From contig JACRLC010000030.1 of the NCBI GenBank assembly GCA_016235425.1, positions 1 to 64,000 on the forward strand: a stretch of 64,000 nt of DNA, written 5' to 3'. This stretch comes from Chloroflexota bacterium. GTDB taxonomy: Bacteria > Chloroflexota > Anaerolineae > Anaerolineales > Villigracilaceae. This document shows, piece after piece, positions 18,501-26,629 of this stretch (positions are counted from its first letter, which is position 1; each line of letters opens with the position of its first letter). Both the position numbers and the translations under genes were made by a program. The notes under the pieces were generated by a model that searched no databases, was not told the DNA's origin, and saw nothing but the letters and a program-made list of their open reading frames with translations.

Positions 18501-18574
18501 CCGATACGCCGACTCTGACCCCATTCCCAACCGACACCCCTACGGAGACAGAGACTCCTGCTCCTACCCCCTGA
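15509..18574 (+). CDS. Class A penicillin-binding protein (PBP1A-like)
   Basis: This 1021-residue enzyme polymerises and cross-links peptidoglycan outside the membrane. A Pro-rich cytoplasmic segment (1-105) is followed by one transmembrane helix (about 110-133). A GT51 transglycosylase domain spans about 150-350 (ATEDKEFYQHPG; GASTITQQLARALLL). The transpeptidase domain spans about 430-760, with the catalytic motifs S490-x-x-K493, S553-x-N555 and K691-T-G. A C-terminal beta-domain ends in a Pro/Thr tail. It shows that the organism makes cross-linked peptidoglycan. It overlaps the MaoC gene by 4 nt and the creatininase gene follows closely. Confidence 0.95.
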   Translation: MNNDDNDRIRRLLRSEEETRADVEPPPPPPEPDPTPLARPALDKDNMPLPRRVDEIDMDGTRVTRAAYEPTTGRKAASIRATIPPPEQVPAIRLNKINWRSNWGCFLRGLIVLAFVFIVVSLCAGSYLIYQYYSIASTLPEIGDLQERASQFETTRILDRNGQLLYEILDPNAGRRTYIPLEDVSPNLVAATIATEDKEFYQHPGFDLFAMIRALWQNYQSGGTVSGASTITQQLARALLLSPEERAERTYTRKAREIILAAEITRRYTKDEILELYINEIYYGNLAYGVEAAAETYFGKSAKDLTLAEASFLAGLPQSPAVYDIYTNPEVTLIRQQQVLVLMFELSQTQGCIQVSNSTEPVCVDPIAATDAANAMKVYSFRPPSFDARYPHWVNFVREQLEAQYDAQTIYRSGFTVYTTLDPVLQDQAQQMVTAQIAAMTDKNAKNGALVAIKPSTGEILAMVGSPDFYNSAISGQVNMANSPTRQPGSSIKPITYAAAFEKGWTPSTLIWDVPSEFPPSGDPNDTREPYAPVNYDGRFHGPVTVRVALSNSFNVPAVKTLNFVGIYDNPNTPEKDGMIAMAERLGITSFTRNDYGLSLTLGGGDVSLLDMTSAYSVFANSGQRMPPVAILKITDYKGNLIYEYTPQAGGQAIRPEHAYLISSILSDNNARSWMFGSNSLLNLSFTVAAKTGTTNDFRDNWTLGYTPDLVTGVWVGNADYTPMVNTTGLSGAAPIWSQFMEFAVPYVTGGNPSWLARPSGIMDKVVCSLSGTEPSNWCKGQYTEIFASDQPPLPPGQDLIRRIKIDLWTGLQASDACKGPAEDQNVLNVTDQSARDWLDTGAGRDWLDRNDLPRNPFYAPERECRADDPYPVIDFALDDGQAVTSSVLEIKGSAYADGGFKRWRLEYGLGTEPDSWSGLNESQNPVKDGTLFVWDLSAVPNGTITLRLTLVGERTEVDERVHLTLSLPTPTVPSATPTVTPFPTDTPTAIPPTDIPTDTPTLTPFPTDTPTETETPAPTP

Positions 18575-18584
18575 AAGGGAATCT

Positions 18585-19271
18585 ATGCGCTTTGAAGATT
18601 TAAGCTGGATGGACGTGGAAGAATATCTCAAGCATGAAGACCGCCTCATGCTTGTTCTCGGCGCGTGCGAGCAACACGCATACCTGAGCCTGCTCACAGA
18701 CATCAAAATCCCGCTTGCACTCGCCGATGCGGCTTCACAACAGACAGGTGTGCTCGTCGCGCCGCCGCTCAACTTTGGCATCTCGCCGTATTTCCTGGGT
18801 TACCCCGGCACATTGAGTCTCGGCGTGAACACCATGATCGCTGTTGTTGAAGATATTGTCCGTTCGGCGCATCGTCACGGGTTCCAGCGGATTTTGGTGA
18901 TCAACGGCCATGGCGGTAACACGCCTGCAAAACATCACCTGCATGTGGTCAACAACGATTTGCCCGATCTGCGCCTGGATTGGTACGACTGGTGGATGTC
19001 TCATTCCATCGAGGCGGTTGCGATTGAACACAACCTCAAGCCGACCCACGCCAACTGGCTGGAGGCCTTCCCCTTCACGATTGTCGGCGAACTGCCTGCC
19101 GGGCCGAAAGTGCCGCCGCGTGTGCCGGGCGCGATCCTCGACGCAAAGACCGCGCGGGAAGTCTACGGGGATGGCTCATTCGGCGGGCCGTACATTGCCA
19201 GCGAGCAAATCCAGCACCAAATGTTCGCCGCCGCGCTGGAGGATATTTTGGCGATGCTGAAGTTTGAGTAA
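18585..19271 (+). CDS. Creatininase-family amidohydrolase
   Basis: This 228-residue protein has the creatininase-family pattern: LVLGACEQHAYLSLLTDI (metal ligands Glu and His), then GYPGTLSLGVNTM and RILVINGHGGNTPA, with a later THANWLEAFP. The family includes creatininase and enzymes opening rings or hydrolysing formamides in cofactor synthesis; the substrate here is not predictable. It starts 10 nt after the PBP stop with GGGAAT as the ribosome-binding site. Confidence 0.9.
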   Translation: MRFEDLSWMDVEEYLKHEDRLMLVLGACEQHAYLSLLTDIKIPLALADAASQQTGVLVAPPLNFGISPYFLGYPGTLSLGVNTMIAVVEDIVRSAHRHGFQRILVINGHGGNTPAKHHLHVVNNDLPDLRLDWYDWWMSHSIEAVAIEHNLKPTHANWLEAFPFTIVGELPAGPKVPPRVPGAILDAKTAREVYGDGSFGGPYIASEQIQHQMFAAALEDILAMLKFE

Positions 19272-19348
19272 TTCACCGAGACGGAGGCAGGTTGAGGGTC
19301 CGGGTTTGATGCGGGGATAAGTCCGCAAGAATCTCAAGCGAAAAATGC

Positions 19349-19376
19349 TTGACTTTCATCTAATTCGGCGTATAAT
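19349..19376 (+). promoter_or_regulatory. rpoC promoter
   Basis: TTGACT (19349-19354), a 16-nt spacer and TATAAT (19371-19376). The start site would lie near 19383, giving a leader of about 150 nt before the GTG of rpoC. Confidence 0.8.
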
Positions 19377-19412
19377 TTTCATCGTTGGATGGTAAAAACC
19401 GAGCAAAAACCA

Positions 19413-19447
19413 GCAAGCGCTTGAGAAAATAGTCTCAAAGCGCTTGC
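19413..19447 (+). promoter_or_regulatory. Strong hairpin in the rpoC leader, possible attenuator
   Basis: GCAAGCGCTTGAGA pairs with TCTCAAAGCGCTTGC (one bulged base) across an AAATAG loop. CTTTGTTTG follows, which resembles a weak terminator. It lies inside the transcribed leader, 86 nt before the start codon. Confidence 0.6.
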
Positions 19448-19533
19448 CTTTGTTTGTCTCTGATATAAGCCGACTACACGCTATAGAGACAAGGCTCGGA
19501 GCGTAAATTATTTGTTTTACTAGGAGAGGACCA

Positions 19534-22500
19534 GTGGAAACTAAAGGACTGACCGCACTCCGTATCAGCCTCGCTTCGCCCGAAACGATCATGTCGTGGT
19601 CGTACGGTGAGGTGCTCAAGCCCGAAACGATTAACTACCGCCGCCTCCGCCCGGAGAAAGACGGGTTGTTCTGCGAGGCCATCTTTGGCCCCACCCGTGA
19701 CTGGCAATGTTACTGCGGCAAATACAAGAACCCCCGCTATAAAGGCATCGTCTGCGATAAATGCGGCGTGGAAGTGACTCGCGCCGCGGTGCGCCGTGAA
19801 CGCATGGGCCACATCACGCTGGCCACACCCGTTGCGCACATCTGGTACACGCGCCGCATTCCCTCACAGTTGGGCATGTTGTTGGACATTTCCCGCCGCA
19901 ACCTGGACCGCGTGTTGTACTTCGCACAATACATCGTCACCTACGTTGATGAGGAAGCCCGCAAGAAGGCCCTGCAGCGCCTCGAGGATGAAATCTCCGT
20001 CTCCGAGCGCGAGCAGGCCGCGGGTGTCAATGCCCGGATCGCCGAGGTCAAGACCAAGCGCGATCACAAGTTGAACGAACTCACCCAGAAGCGCTCCACT
20101 CTCGAGCAGAGCTATGACGAGAAGATCGCCGAGGAAATGGACCCGATCATCAAGGAAGGCCAGAAGCTGGAGAAACTGCTTCAAGGCCAGATGGGTGAAC
20201 CCGCCAAGAAAACGATCATTTTTGAGCTGGCAGGTGAGAAGATCCTTGACGCAGGGGACAAGGTCAATTCCAAACACATTACCCACGTTCAGAAGAGCGC
20301 GCAGAAGAAACTTGAAACCCTTGAAAACGAACTCAAGGACAAGAAACAGCGCGAGCTGGATGAACTCAAGACCCAGGCCGCAACCATCAAAGCCCAGGCC
20401 GATCAGGAGATGGAAGGCCTGCGAAGCGAGCTGGAAAGCCAGACATCCGTTTCCTCGAATCAGAACTCGCGCATGCGTGACGAGTTGCTGGAACTGCGCC
20501 CGTTTACCTTCATCAGCGAAATCCGCTACCGCGAATTGAAACAGCGTTGGGGACAGGTCTTCCGTGCCGACATGGGTGCCGAAGCCTTCTTCGACGTTCT
20601 CGAACGCCTCGATCTCGACAAACTTTCCGAGGAACTCTGGCACGAAGTCCGCACGACGAAGAGCAAGCAGAAACGCAAGAAGGCGACCACTCGTTTGAAG
20701 GTCGTCGAGGCCTTCCGCCGTTCGGGCAACAGCCCGGCGTGGATGATTTTGACCGTCCTGCCCGTGATCCCGCCGGACCTGCGCCCAATGGTGCAGTTGG
20801 ACGGTGGCCGCTTCGCGACCTCCGATCTCAACGATCTGTACCGCCGCGTGATCAACCGCAACAACCGCCTGAAGAGATTACTCGAACTCGGCGCGCCGGA
20901 TGTCATCATCCGCAACGAAAAGCGCATGTTGCAGGAAGCAGTGGACAGCCTCATTGACAATTCACAGCGCGGCAAGGCGCTTTCCCGCCGCGGCCGCCGC
21001 GAGCTTAAGTCCCTGAGCGATATGCTCAAAGGCAAGAAGGGCCGCTTCCGCCGCAACCTGCTTGGCAAGCGCGTGGACTACTCCGGCCGCTCCGTGATCG
21101 TGGTTGGCCCGCAGTTGAAGCTGAACCAGTGCGGTTTGCCCAAGAGCATGGCGCTCGAACTTTACCGTCCGTTTGTGATCGCCCGGCTCGTACAGAACAA
21201 TTACGCCGCGAATGTCAAAGGTGCGCGCCGCCTCATTGAGCGCAACAGGCCTGAGGTCTGGGAAGCGCTCGAGGGCGTGATCGGTGAACGTCCGGTTTTG
21301 CTGAATCGTGCGCCCACCTTGCATCGTCTCGGTATCCAGGCGTTCGAGCCGATCCTGATCGAAGGCTCCGCGATCCAATTGCACCCGCTCGTCACCACCG
21401 CCTTCAACGCGGACTTCGACGGCGACCAGATGGCCGTGCACGTGCCGCTCTCACAGAAGGCCGTGCAGGAAGCGCGTGAGTTGATGCTGGCTTCCAAGAA
21501 CCTGCTCAAACCCGCCGACGGCGAACCGATCATTTCACCGTCCAAGGATATGGTGCTTGGCGTTTACTACCTGACGATGGCGCAGAAGGCCGCACACCGC
21601 GGCGATGGACGTGCTTTCTCAGACATGGACGAAGTGGAACTCGCCTACGCCCTCGACCAGGTGGAAGTGCACAGCGAAATCAAAATGCGTGCAATGACCT
21701 GGTATGACGAAAAAGGCGACCGCCTGCCCGAGGCTGAATACCGCGTCATCAACACAACCGTCGGCCGCGTACTCTTCAACCGCGTCCTGCCCGAACAAGT
21801 GCAGTTCGTGAATGAAAAACTCGACAAGGGCGGCGTGAAGGACTTGATCGCCGAAGTCTACGAACTTTGCGGGCAGGAAGTCACTACCAATGTAGCCGAC
21901 AACGTGAAGACCATCGGTTTTGAGTTCGCCATGAAATCCGGCACCACATTGGCCGTGGCTGATATTTCCATTCCACCGGAACGCAAAGGCATCATTGAAG
22001 ATGCGCTCAAGGGAGTGGAAGTGGTCCTGCGTGATTTCCGCCGCGGTCTGCTCACTGAACAGGAGAAGAACGAACGTGAGATCCAGATTTGGCAGGACAC
22101 CACCGAAAAGGTGGGCGATGCCGTCAAGAAACACATGGACCCGGATGGCAACCTCTCGACGATGGCAACCTCCGGCGCGACCAAAGGCGGTTTCTCCACC
22201 ATTTCACAGCTGGCCGGCATGCGCGGTCTCATGGCCGATCCTTCCGGGCGCATCATCCCGATGCCGATCCGTTCCAATTTCCGCGAAGGCCTCACGGCGC
22301 AGGAATATTTCATCTCCACACACGGCGCGCGCAAGGGCCTCGCAGATACAGCCCTCCGTACCGCGGACGCCGGGTATCTCACCCGCCGCCTCGTGGATAT
22401 TGCACAGGACATCATCATCAACGAACATGACTGCGGAACACGCGACGGCGTATGGATCCGCAAGGCCGATGATGTTGCAGGACAGGCAATGAGCAGCCGC

Positions 22501-23781
22501 ATGTACAGCCGTCTCGTGGCCGAGCGCGTGCTCGACCCGAAGACCGGCGAAGTGCTGGCCGAATACAACGATGAAATTACGCACGACCTCGCCCGCAAGA
22601 TTGCCTCCGCGGGCGTGACGGAAGTCAAAGTCCGTTCACCGATGACCTGCGAACTGACCCACGGCATCTGCGCCAAATGCTACGGCATTGACCTGGGCCG
22701 CGGCGACATGGTGGAACTCGGTTCCGCAGTCGGCATCGTAGCCGCCCAATCCATCGGCGAGCCTGGCACACAGCTTACCCTCCGCACCTTCCACACCGGC
22801 GGTGTGGCCGCCGGCGGCGCCGACATCACCACAGGTCTCCCACGTGTGGAGGAACTCTTCGAAGCGCGCAAGCAGCCGAAAGGTGAAGCCATCGTCGCCG
22901 AGATCGGCGGCGTGGTGCGCGTGGTCATGTCCGAAAAATACGCCGATTTGCGCGAAGTCCGCATTGAACATGCCGAAATGGTGCACGATGAATACGCCAT
23001 TCCTGAAGAATGGAAATTTGTTGCCAAGGATGAATCCGAGATCAAAGCCGGTGACATCATTGCCACCAAAGACAAGGCCACCATCACAGCCCAGCATGGC
23101 GGACGCGTGGCCGTCGAAAAGAAACAACACAAGATTATCGTCTCCTACGAACAGCGCGAAGAGAAGATCGAAGAGATCCCCACAACCGCCCGCCTGCTCG
23201 TCAAGGACGGCGCGCACGTGGAAGCAGGCCAGCCGCTCACGGAAGGCTCCCTCAACCCTCACCGGGTGTTGAAGATCCAGGGACGCGAAGCCTGCCAGAT
23301 GTACCTCATGACCGAAGTGCAGAAGGTGTATCGCTCACAAGGCCAGAACATCCACGACAAACACTTCGAAGTCATCATCCGCAAGATGTTGAGCAAGGTG
23401 CAGGTCACTCGCCCCGGCGACACGAAATACCTGCCCGGCGACGCGGTGGATCGTCTCGAGATCCGCAGGATCAATGAACAGTTGCTGGCCGAAGGCAAGC
23501 AACCCGCCAAGTTCAGCGAAGTCCTGCTCGGCGTCACCAAGGCCTCCCTCAGCACCGACTCGTTCCTCTCGGCCTCCTCGTTCCAGCACACCATCAAAGT
23601 GCTGGCAGGCGCGGCCATCGGCTCAACCACCGATCCGCTCTTCGGCCTGAAAGAGAACGTGATCATCGGCAAGCTCATTCCCGCGGGCACGGGCTTCGTG
23701 CCGGATCGCTTCAAGAATGGCGATGAATCCGGTGCGGCATCGCAGTGGACGGAACTCTCCGACACCACCGCGGGCGACTAA
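19534..23781 (+). CDS. rpoC: RNA polymerase beta' subunit
   Basis: This 1415-residue protein starts with GTG after AGGAGAGGA. The N-terminal zinc site is at 59-77 (CYCGKY; CDKC). The catalytic Mg2+ motif NADFDGD is at residues 625-631, and a second zinc cluster (CELTHGICAKC) is near 1035. Residues about 138-325 are a long, charged coiled-coil insert between the zinc region and the clamp, rich in Lys and Glu, longer than the corresponding part of E. coli RpoC. Unusually, rpoB is not next to it: a creatininase gene lies upstream and a methyltransferase-like gene downstream. It has its own promoter, leader hairpin and terminator. Confidence 0.97.
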   Translation: METKGLTALRISLASPETIMSWSYGEVLKPETINYRRLRPEKDGLFCEAIFGPTRDWQCYCGKYKNPRYKGIVCDKCGVEVTRAAVRRERMGHITLATPVAHIWYTRRIPSQLGMLLDISRRNLDRVLYFAQYIVTYVDEEARKKALQRLEDEISVSEREQAAGVNARIAEVKTKRDHKLNELTQKRSTLEQSYDEKIAEEMDPIIKEGQKLEKLLQGQMGEPAKKTIIFELAGEKILDAGDKVNSKHITHVQKSAQKKLETLENELKDKKQRELDELKTQAATIKAQADQEMEGLRSELESQTSVSSNQNSRMRDELLELRPFTFISEIRYRELKQRWGQVFRADMGAEAFFDVLERLDLDKLSEELWHEVRTTKSKQKRKKATTRLKVVEAFRRSGNSPAWMILTVLPVIPPDLRPMVQLDGGRFATSDLNDLYRRVINRNNRLKRLLELGAPDVIIRNEKRMLQEAVDSLIDNSQRGKALSRRGRRELKSLSDMLKGKKGRFRRNLLGKRVDYSGRSVIVVGPQLKLNQCGLPKSMALELYRPFVIARLVQNNYAANVKGARRLIERNRPEVWEALEGVIGERPVLLNRAPTLHRLGIQAFEPILIEGSAIQLHPLVTTAFNADFDGDQMAVHVPLSQKAVQEARELMLASKNLLKPADGEPIISPSKDMVLGVYYLTMAQKAAHRGDGRAFSDMDEVELAYALDQVEVHSEIKMRAMTWYDEKGDRLPEAEYRVINTTVGRVLFNRVLPEQVQFVNEKLDKGGVKDLIAEVYELCGQEVTTNVADNVKTIGFEFAMKSGTTLAVADISIPPERKGIIEDALKGVEVVLRDFRRGLLTEQEKNEREIQIWQDTTEKVGDAVKKHMDPDGNLSTMATSGATKGGFSTISQLAGMRGLMADPSGRIIPMPIRSNFREGLTAQEYFISTHGARKGLADTALRTADAGYLTRRLVDIAQDIIINEHDCGTRDGVWIRKADDVAGQAMSSRMYSRLVAERVLDPKTGEVLAEYNDEITHDLARKIASAGVTEVKVRSPMTCELTHGICAKCYGIDLGRGDMVELGSAVGIVAAQSIGEPGTQLTLRTFHTGGVAAGGADITTGLPRVEELFEARKQPKGEAIVAEIGGVVRVVMSEKYADLREVRIEHAEMVHDEYAIPEEWKFVAKDESEIKAGDIIATKDKATITAQHGGRVAVEKKQHKIIVSYEQREEKIEEIPTTARLLVKDGAHVEAGQPLTEGSLNPHRVLKIQGREACQMYLMTEVQKVYRSQGQNIHDKHFEVIIRKMLSKVQVTRPGDTKYLPGDAVDRLEIRRINEQLLAEGKQPAKFSEVLLGVTKASLSTDSFLSASSFQHTIKVLAGAAIGSTTDPLFGLKENVIIGKLIPAGTGFVPDRFKNGDESGAASQWTELSDTTAGD

Positions 23782-23820
23782 CTGTACGGCGAGATTAATC
23801 TCGCTCTACCCTCAAACAAT

Positions 23821-23852
23821 AGAGACGCCAGATAATGGCGTCTCTTCTTTTG
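23821..23852 (+). terminator. rpoC terminator
   Basis: AGAGACGCCA and TGGCGTCTCT form a perfect 10-bp stem with a GATAA loop, followed by TCTTTTG. It begins 40 nt after the rpoC stop. Confidence 0.8.
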
Positions 23853-23862
23853 TAATCCGACC

Positions 23863-24747
23863 ATGCTTCACACCGTTTCAAAGAAACCCATTGGACTCCC
23901 CACCCGCGGCAAAACTGCCTCAAACAGACTCCGCCGCGTCGACAACTTTATCCTGCTCTACGAGCTATCGCTTCTTTCGCGGACCGAGGGCCTGTTTGCC
24001 CCGCATCTTCGATCAGATCAAAATGAAAGATGCGGGGTTGCGCGTTCCCTGTTCATTGACCTCGGCTATGGCTTTGACGCGCGCACCACGCTCGAATCAG
24101 CCGCGCGCTTCCGCCGCGTGAATCCCAATCTCCCGATCCTCGGTGTTGAAATTGACCAGGAACGCGTCGAGGCCGCGCTCCCTTTTGCGGACGAGATCAC
24201 ACACTTTCGGCTGGGAGGATTTAACTTGCCTTTGCTGGCAGGCGAATCGGTCAGATTGATGCGTGCCTTTAATGTCCTGCGTCAATATGAGGAGAAGGAT
24301 TTCCTCCCGGCGTATGAACGTCTCATGCAATACGTCCTGCCGGGCGGGTTGATGATCGAAGGGACGTCGAATCCGTTTGGAAGTATTTGGGTGGCGAACC
24401 TTGCAAGGAAAGAAGAAAGCGATGCCCTGAGGCTCTCGAAGGGAGGAAAGAACGGCGCATGGCAGTTCGAGTCATTGGTGTTTAGCACTAACTTTCGCAT
24501 GGGATTCGACATTACGGACTTTCAAGCGGTGTTGCCGAAAAACCATATCCATCATGTGGTGCGGGGCGAACCGATCTTTGATTTCTTCGAGGCGTGGAAA
24601 CGCGCCGCGGCGGAAACATCTCGTGTAAAGACTTTTGGCTTGCGGCAATGGTTTGTCGCATCGGCTGAGTCGCTGGCGCAAAAAGGATATAAAATAAACC
24701 TGCAAAGGAAATTTTTGTCGAAAGGGTGGCTGATCTGGGAGCAATGA
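23863..24747 (+). CDS. Class I SAM-dependent methyltransferase-like protein
   Basis: This 294-residue protein has a Rossmann-type motif I (FIDLGYGFDARTTLES) near residue 65 followed by ILGVEIDQERVEAALPF, typical of SAM binding. A later segment (RAFNVLRQYEE; VLPGGLMIEGTSNP) matches motifs IV-V. The target is unknown. Residues 190-196 (LRLSKGG) are encoded by a REP-like palindrome inserted in frame. It starts about 10 nt after the rpoC terminator with no strong ribosome-binding site, so the start is less certain; a later Met may be used. Confidence 0.7.
   Translation: MLHTVSKKPIGLPTRGKTASNRLRRVDNFILLYELSLLSRTEGLFAPHLRSDQNERCGVARSLFIDLGYGFDARTTLESAARFRRVNPNLPILGVEIDQERVEAALPFADEITHFRLGGFNLPLLAGESVRLMRAFNVLRQYEEKDFLPAYERLMQYVLPGGLMIEGTSNPFGSIWVANLARKEESDALRLSKGGKNGAWQFESLVFSTNFRMGFDITDFQAVLPKNHIHHVVRGEPIFDFFEAWKRAAAETSRVKTFGLRQWFVASAESLAQKGYKINLQRKFLSKGWLIWEQ
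24424..24447 (+). repeat. REP-like palindrome inside a coding region
   Basis: CCTGAGGCTCTCGAAGG differs at two of 17 positions from the intergenic copy CCTGAGCCTGTCGAAGG at 60864-60880. It adds a short Leu/Ser/Lys/Gly peptide to the methyltransferase-like protein without a frameshift. Confidence 0.55.
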
Positions 24748-24841
24748 GGAAATAAAAATAGCGGTTACGGAACAAGTGTTGTACGGGAAACGTTTTTAAA
24801 AATATTGGTTGGGCCGCTAAAGTCATGGACAAGGAGCAAGC

Positions 24842-25759
24842 ATGTTGTCTTCCAATCGTGTTTCTCTGTTTTTCATTGTCTTGTTGTTGAGTGCTTTGGC
24901 CTGTGTTGCGCCAGCCGCTTCCACCCCGGATTCAAACGCCCTTGGCACCATGGTAGCTGAGACCGTGATCGCGGCGATCACCCAATCTCTGCAACCGCAA
25001 TTACATACGCAGACACTCATCCCGAATACTTTGACGCCCACCCTCACGTTCACGCCCGAAACCCCAACACCGACTCCGACCCAAACCTCAACGCCGACAC
25101 CCACCTTTACCTCAACGCCTGAAGTGCCGCTCGTCAGTGTGTCGGTTGCCACGAATTGCCGGAACGGCCCCGGGAAAGTGTATGACTATGAAGGCGCGTT
25201 GCTGGTTGGGGAAATTGCCGAAGTGTTGGCGCGCGACCCAACTGGAAACTACTGGTACATCCGCAACCCGGATTCTGCGGGAAATTTCTGCTGGCTTTGG
25301 GGGAAATACGCCACATTGATCGGGAATGCCGCGATCCTGCCTGTTTACACGCCCCCACCCACACCCACGCCGACGTTTACGCCCAATCCAACATTTACCT
25401 TTACGCCTTCGCCCGATTTCGACGCATCCTACGCCAGCTTGGATACCTGCACAGGCTGGTGGGTGGAAGTCAAGTTGAAGAACACAGGCTCGATCCTGTT
25501 CAAGTCCGTGGGGATTACTGTAAAAGATACCATCACCGATGTGACGCTCTCCAATTTGACGGATGGTTTTATTGACATCAACGGTTGCCTCACTTCCATT
25601 TCAAAAGACACGTTGGAGCCGGGTAAGACTTACGTGATCAGCGCTCCTGCCTTTACCTACAATCCAACCGGGCACCTGATCCAGGCCGCGATCACGTTGT
25701 GTTCCAATACGGGACAGAGCGGCACTTGTATCACGAAGAAGACTGAATTTACCCCGTAA
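24842..25759 (+). CDS. Lipoprotein with bacterial SH3-like domain
   Basis: This 305-residue exported protein begins with a lipoprotein signal peptide ending LSALAC, so it is probably lipid-anchored at Cys21 or nearby. A Pro/Thr linker (about 60-95) precedes an SH3-like module near 97-155 (TNCRNGPGKVYDYEGALLVG; WYIRNPDSAGNFCWLWGKY). A second Pro/Thr linker leads to a C-terminal beta-domain with cysteine pairs (SLDTCTGWWVEVKLKNTGS; TLCSNTGQSGTCI). SH3-like domains often bind peptidoglycan. The ribosome-binding site AAGGAG is well placed. Function unknown. Confidence 0.8.
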   Translation: MLSSNRVSLFFIVLLLSALACVAPAASTPDSNALGTMVAETVIAAITQSLQPQLHTQTLIPNTLTPTLTFTPETPTPTPTQTSTPTPTFTSTPEVPLVSVSVATNCRNGPGKVYDYEGALLVGEIAEVLARDPTGNYWYIRNPDSAGNFCWLWGKYATLIGNAAILPVYTPPPTPTPTFTPNPTFTFTPSPDFDASYASLDTCTGWWVEVKLKNTGSILFKSVGITVKDTITDVTLSNLTDGFIDINGCLTSISKDTLEPGKTYVISAPAFTYNPTGHLIQAAITLCSNTGQSGTCITKKTEFTP

Positions 25760-25764
25760 CGAAC

Positions 25765-25800
25765 ACAGGACAGGCTTCAAAACCTGTCCTGTTTATTTAT
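25765..25800 (+). terminator. Terminator of the SH3-like lipoprotein gene
   Basis: ACAGGACAGG and CCTGTCCTGT form a 10-bp stem with an 8-nt loop, followed by TTATTTATT. It starts 6 nt after the stop codon. Confidence 0.8.
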
Positions 25801-25914
25801 TCACACACCTTACACAGAACGTCCCGAAGGTTGCCTTTACAAACCTTGTTAAGCCGTTCAAACCTTCCCTGTCCCGTCCGGGCCAGGACGGGGCGGGGCG
25901 GTGCGTAACATCAG

Positions 25915-26466
25915 TTATTCATCCAACTCGCCAGCCTCGTCCGCTGAGACTTCCTTCTTCATCAGGAAATACGCGCCGGAGATGTATTCATCCACGCTCC
26001 CGCCCAGGACTTGCCCGCGCCGCGGGATCATGTTGACCACTTCCCAGCCTTCCAGTCCAAATTCACTTAAACCGGGAATATAAAAACCTTCGCTTGCCAG
26101 ATCTTCATCCAGCATTTCGCCGGTCGGCAAAAAGACCATCTTGTAGCGGAAGACCCTCTGTCCCTTTTGCAGCCGCTTTTTGGCGGCATCAACCTTTCCT
26201 TGAAGTTCACGTCGTTCCTCCGCTTTGATTTCATCGAGCATTCGCTTCAGGGTGGGGGATTCCAGAACCTCTTTTGCAACGTCGCGGATTTCCCGATCTT
26301 CGCTTTGCCTGGCGCTGAGCAGGAATTCCAGCCCGCGCTTGTCGCCCAGTTTGACCAGTCCCTCGGCGGCATCGAGTTGGTTCATCCAGTCTTCGTCTTC
26401 GGCCATCAGTTCGTAGAGCGTTTCGATATCCCGCATTTGCACCAGATCGTCAATTTGTGTTCCCAT
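25915..26466 (-). CDS. HEAT-repeat-like protein, unknown function
   Basis: The 183-residue product begins with MGTQIDDLVQMRDIETLYEL, followed by helical repeats (DWMNQLDAAEGLVKLGDKRG; REIRDVAKEVLESPTLKRML) that look like two or three HEAT-type repeats. A Lys/Glu/Arg-rich helix comes next, then a beta-rich C-terminus (FYIPGLSEFGLEGWEVVNMI) ending in acidic residues. The ATG at 26466 follows AAGGAGG at good spacing; a longer frame upstream is translated repeat DNA and is not used. It is divergent from gyrA. No catalytic motif is seen. Confidence 0.75.
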   Translation of the reverse strand: MGTQIDDLVQMRDIETLYELMAEDEDWMNQLDAAEGLVKLGDKRGLEFLLSARQSEDREIRDVAKEVLESPTLKRMLDEIKAEERRELQGKVDAAKKRLQKGQRVFRYKMVFLPTGEMLDEDLASEGFYIPGLSEFGLEGWEVVNMIPRRGQVLGGSVDEYISGAYFLMKKEVSADEAGELDE

Positions 26467-26511
26467 GGTTGCCTCCTTGAAAGTGAATGGTTTTATTTTA
26501 TCACCTCGCAC

Positions 26512-26540
26512 TTGACGCCTTTCGCCTTTCCCCGTAAGAT
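26512..26540 (+). promoter_or_regulatory. gyrA promoter
   Basis: TTGACG (26512-26517), a 17-nt spacer and TAAGAT (26535-26540). The expected transcript leader of about 80 nt includes the palindromic repeat at 26566-26613. Confidence 0.55.
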
Positions 26541-26565
26541 AAGCCCCGCAATAGAACAGATTTTC

Positions 26566-26613
26566 CCTCTCCCCTTGCCCCTCTCCCAATTTGGGAGAGG
26601 GGTTGGGGTGAGG
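26566..26613. repeat. CCCCTCTCCC palindromic repeat in the gyrA leader
   Basis: The core is CCCCTCTCCC (26578-26587), an AATTT loop and GGGAGAGGGG (26593-26602), flanked by outer pairing arms. The same core arms occur at 61650-61672 inside an ABC transporter gene, so this is a dispersed element. Within the gyrA mRNA it would form a stable hairpin upstream of the ribosome-binding site. Confidence 0.75.
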
Positions 26614-26629
26614 GTTGTATGGAGACTCT

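Noticed and set aside
20526-21068. Long minus-strand frames under rpoC
   Set aside because: They are shadows of a highly biased coding strand and have low-complexity Arg/Ser composition.
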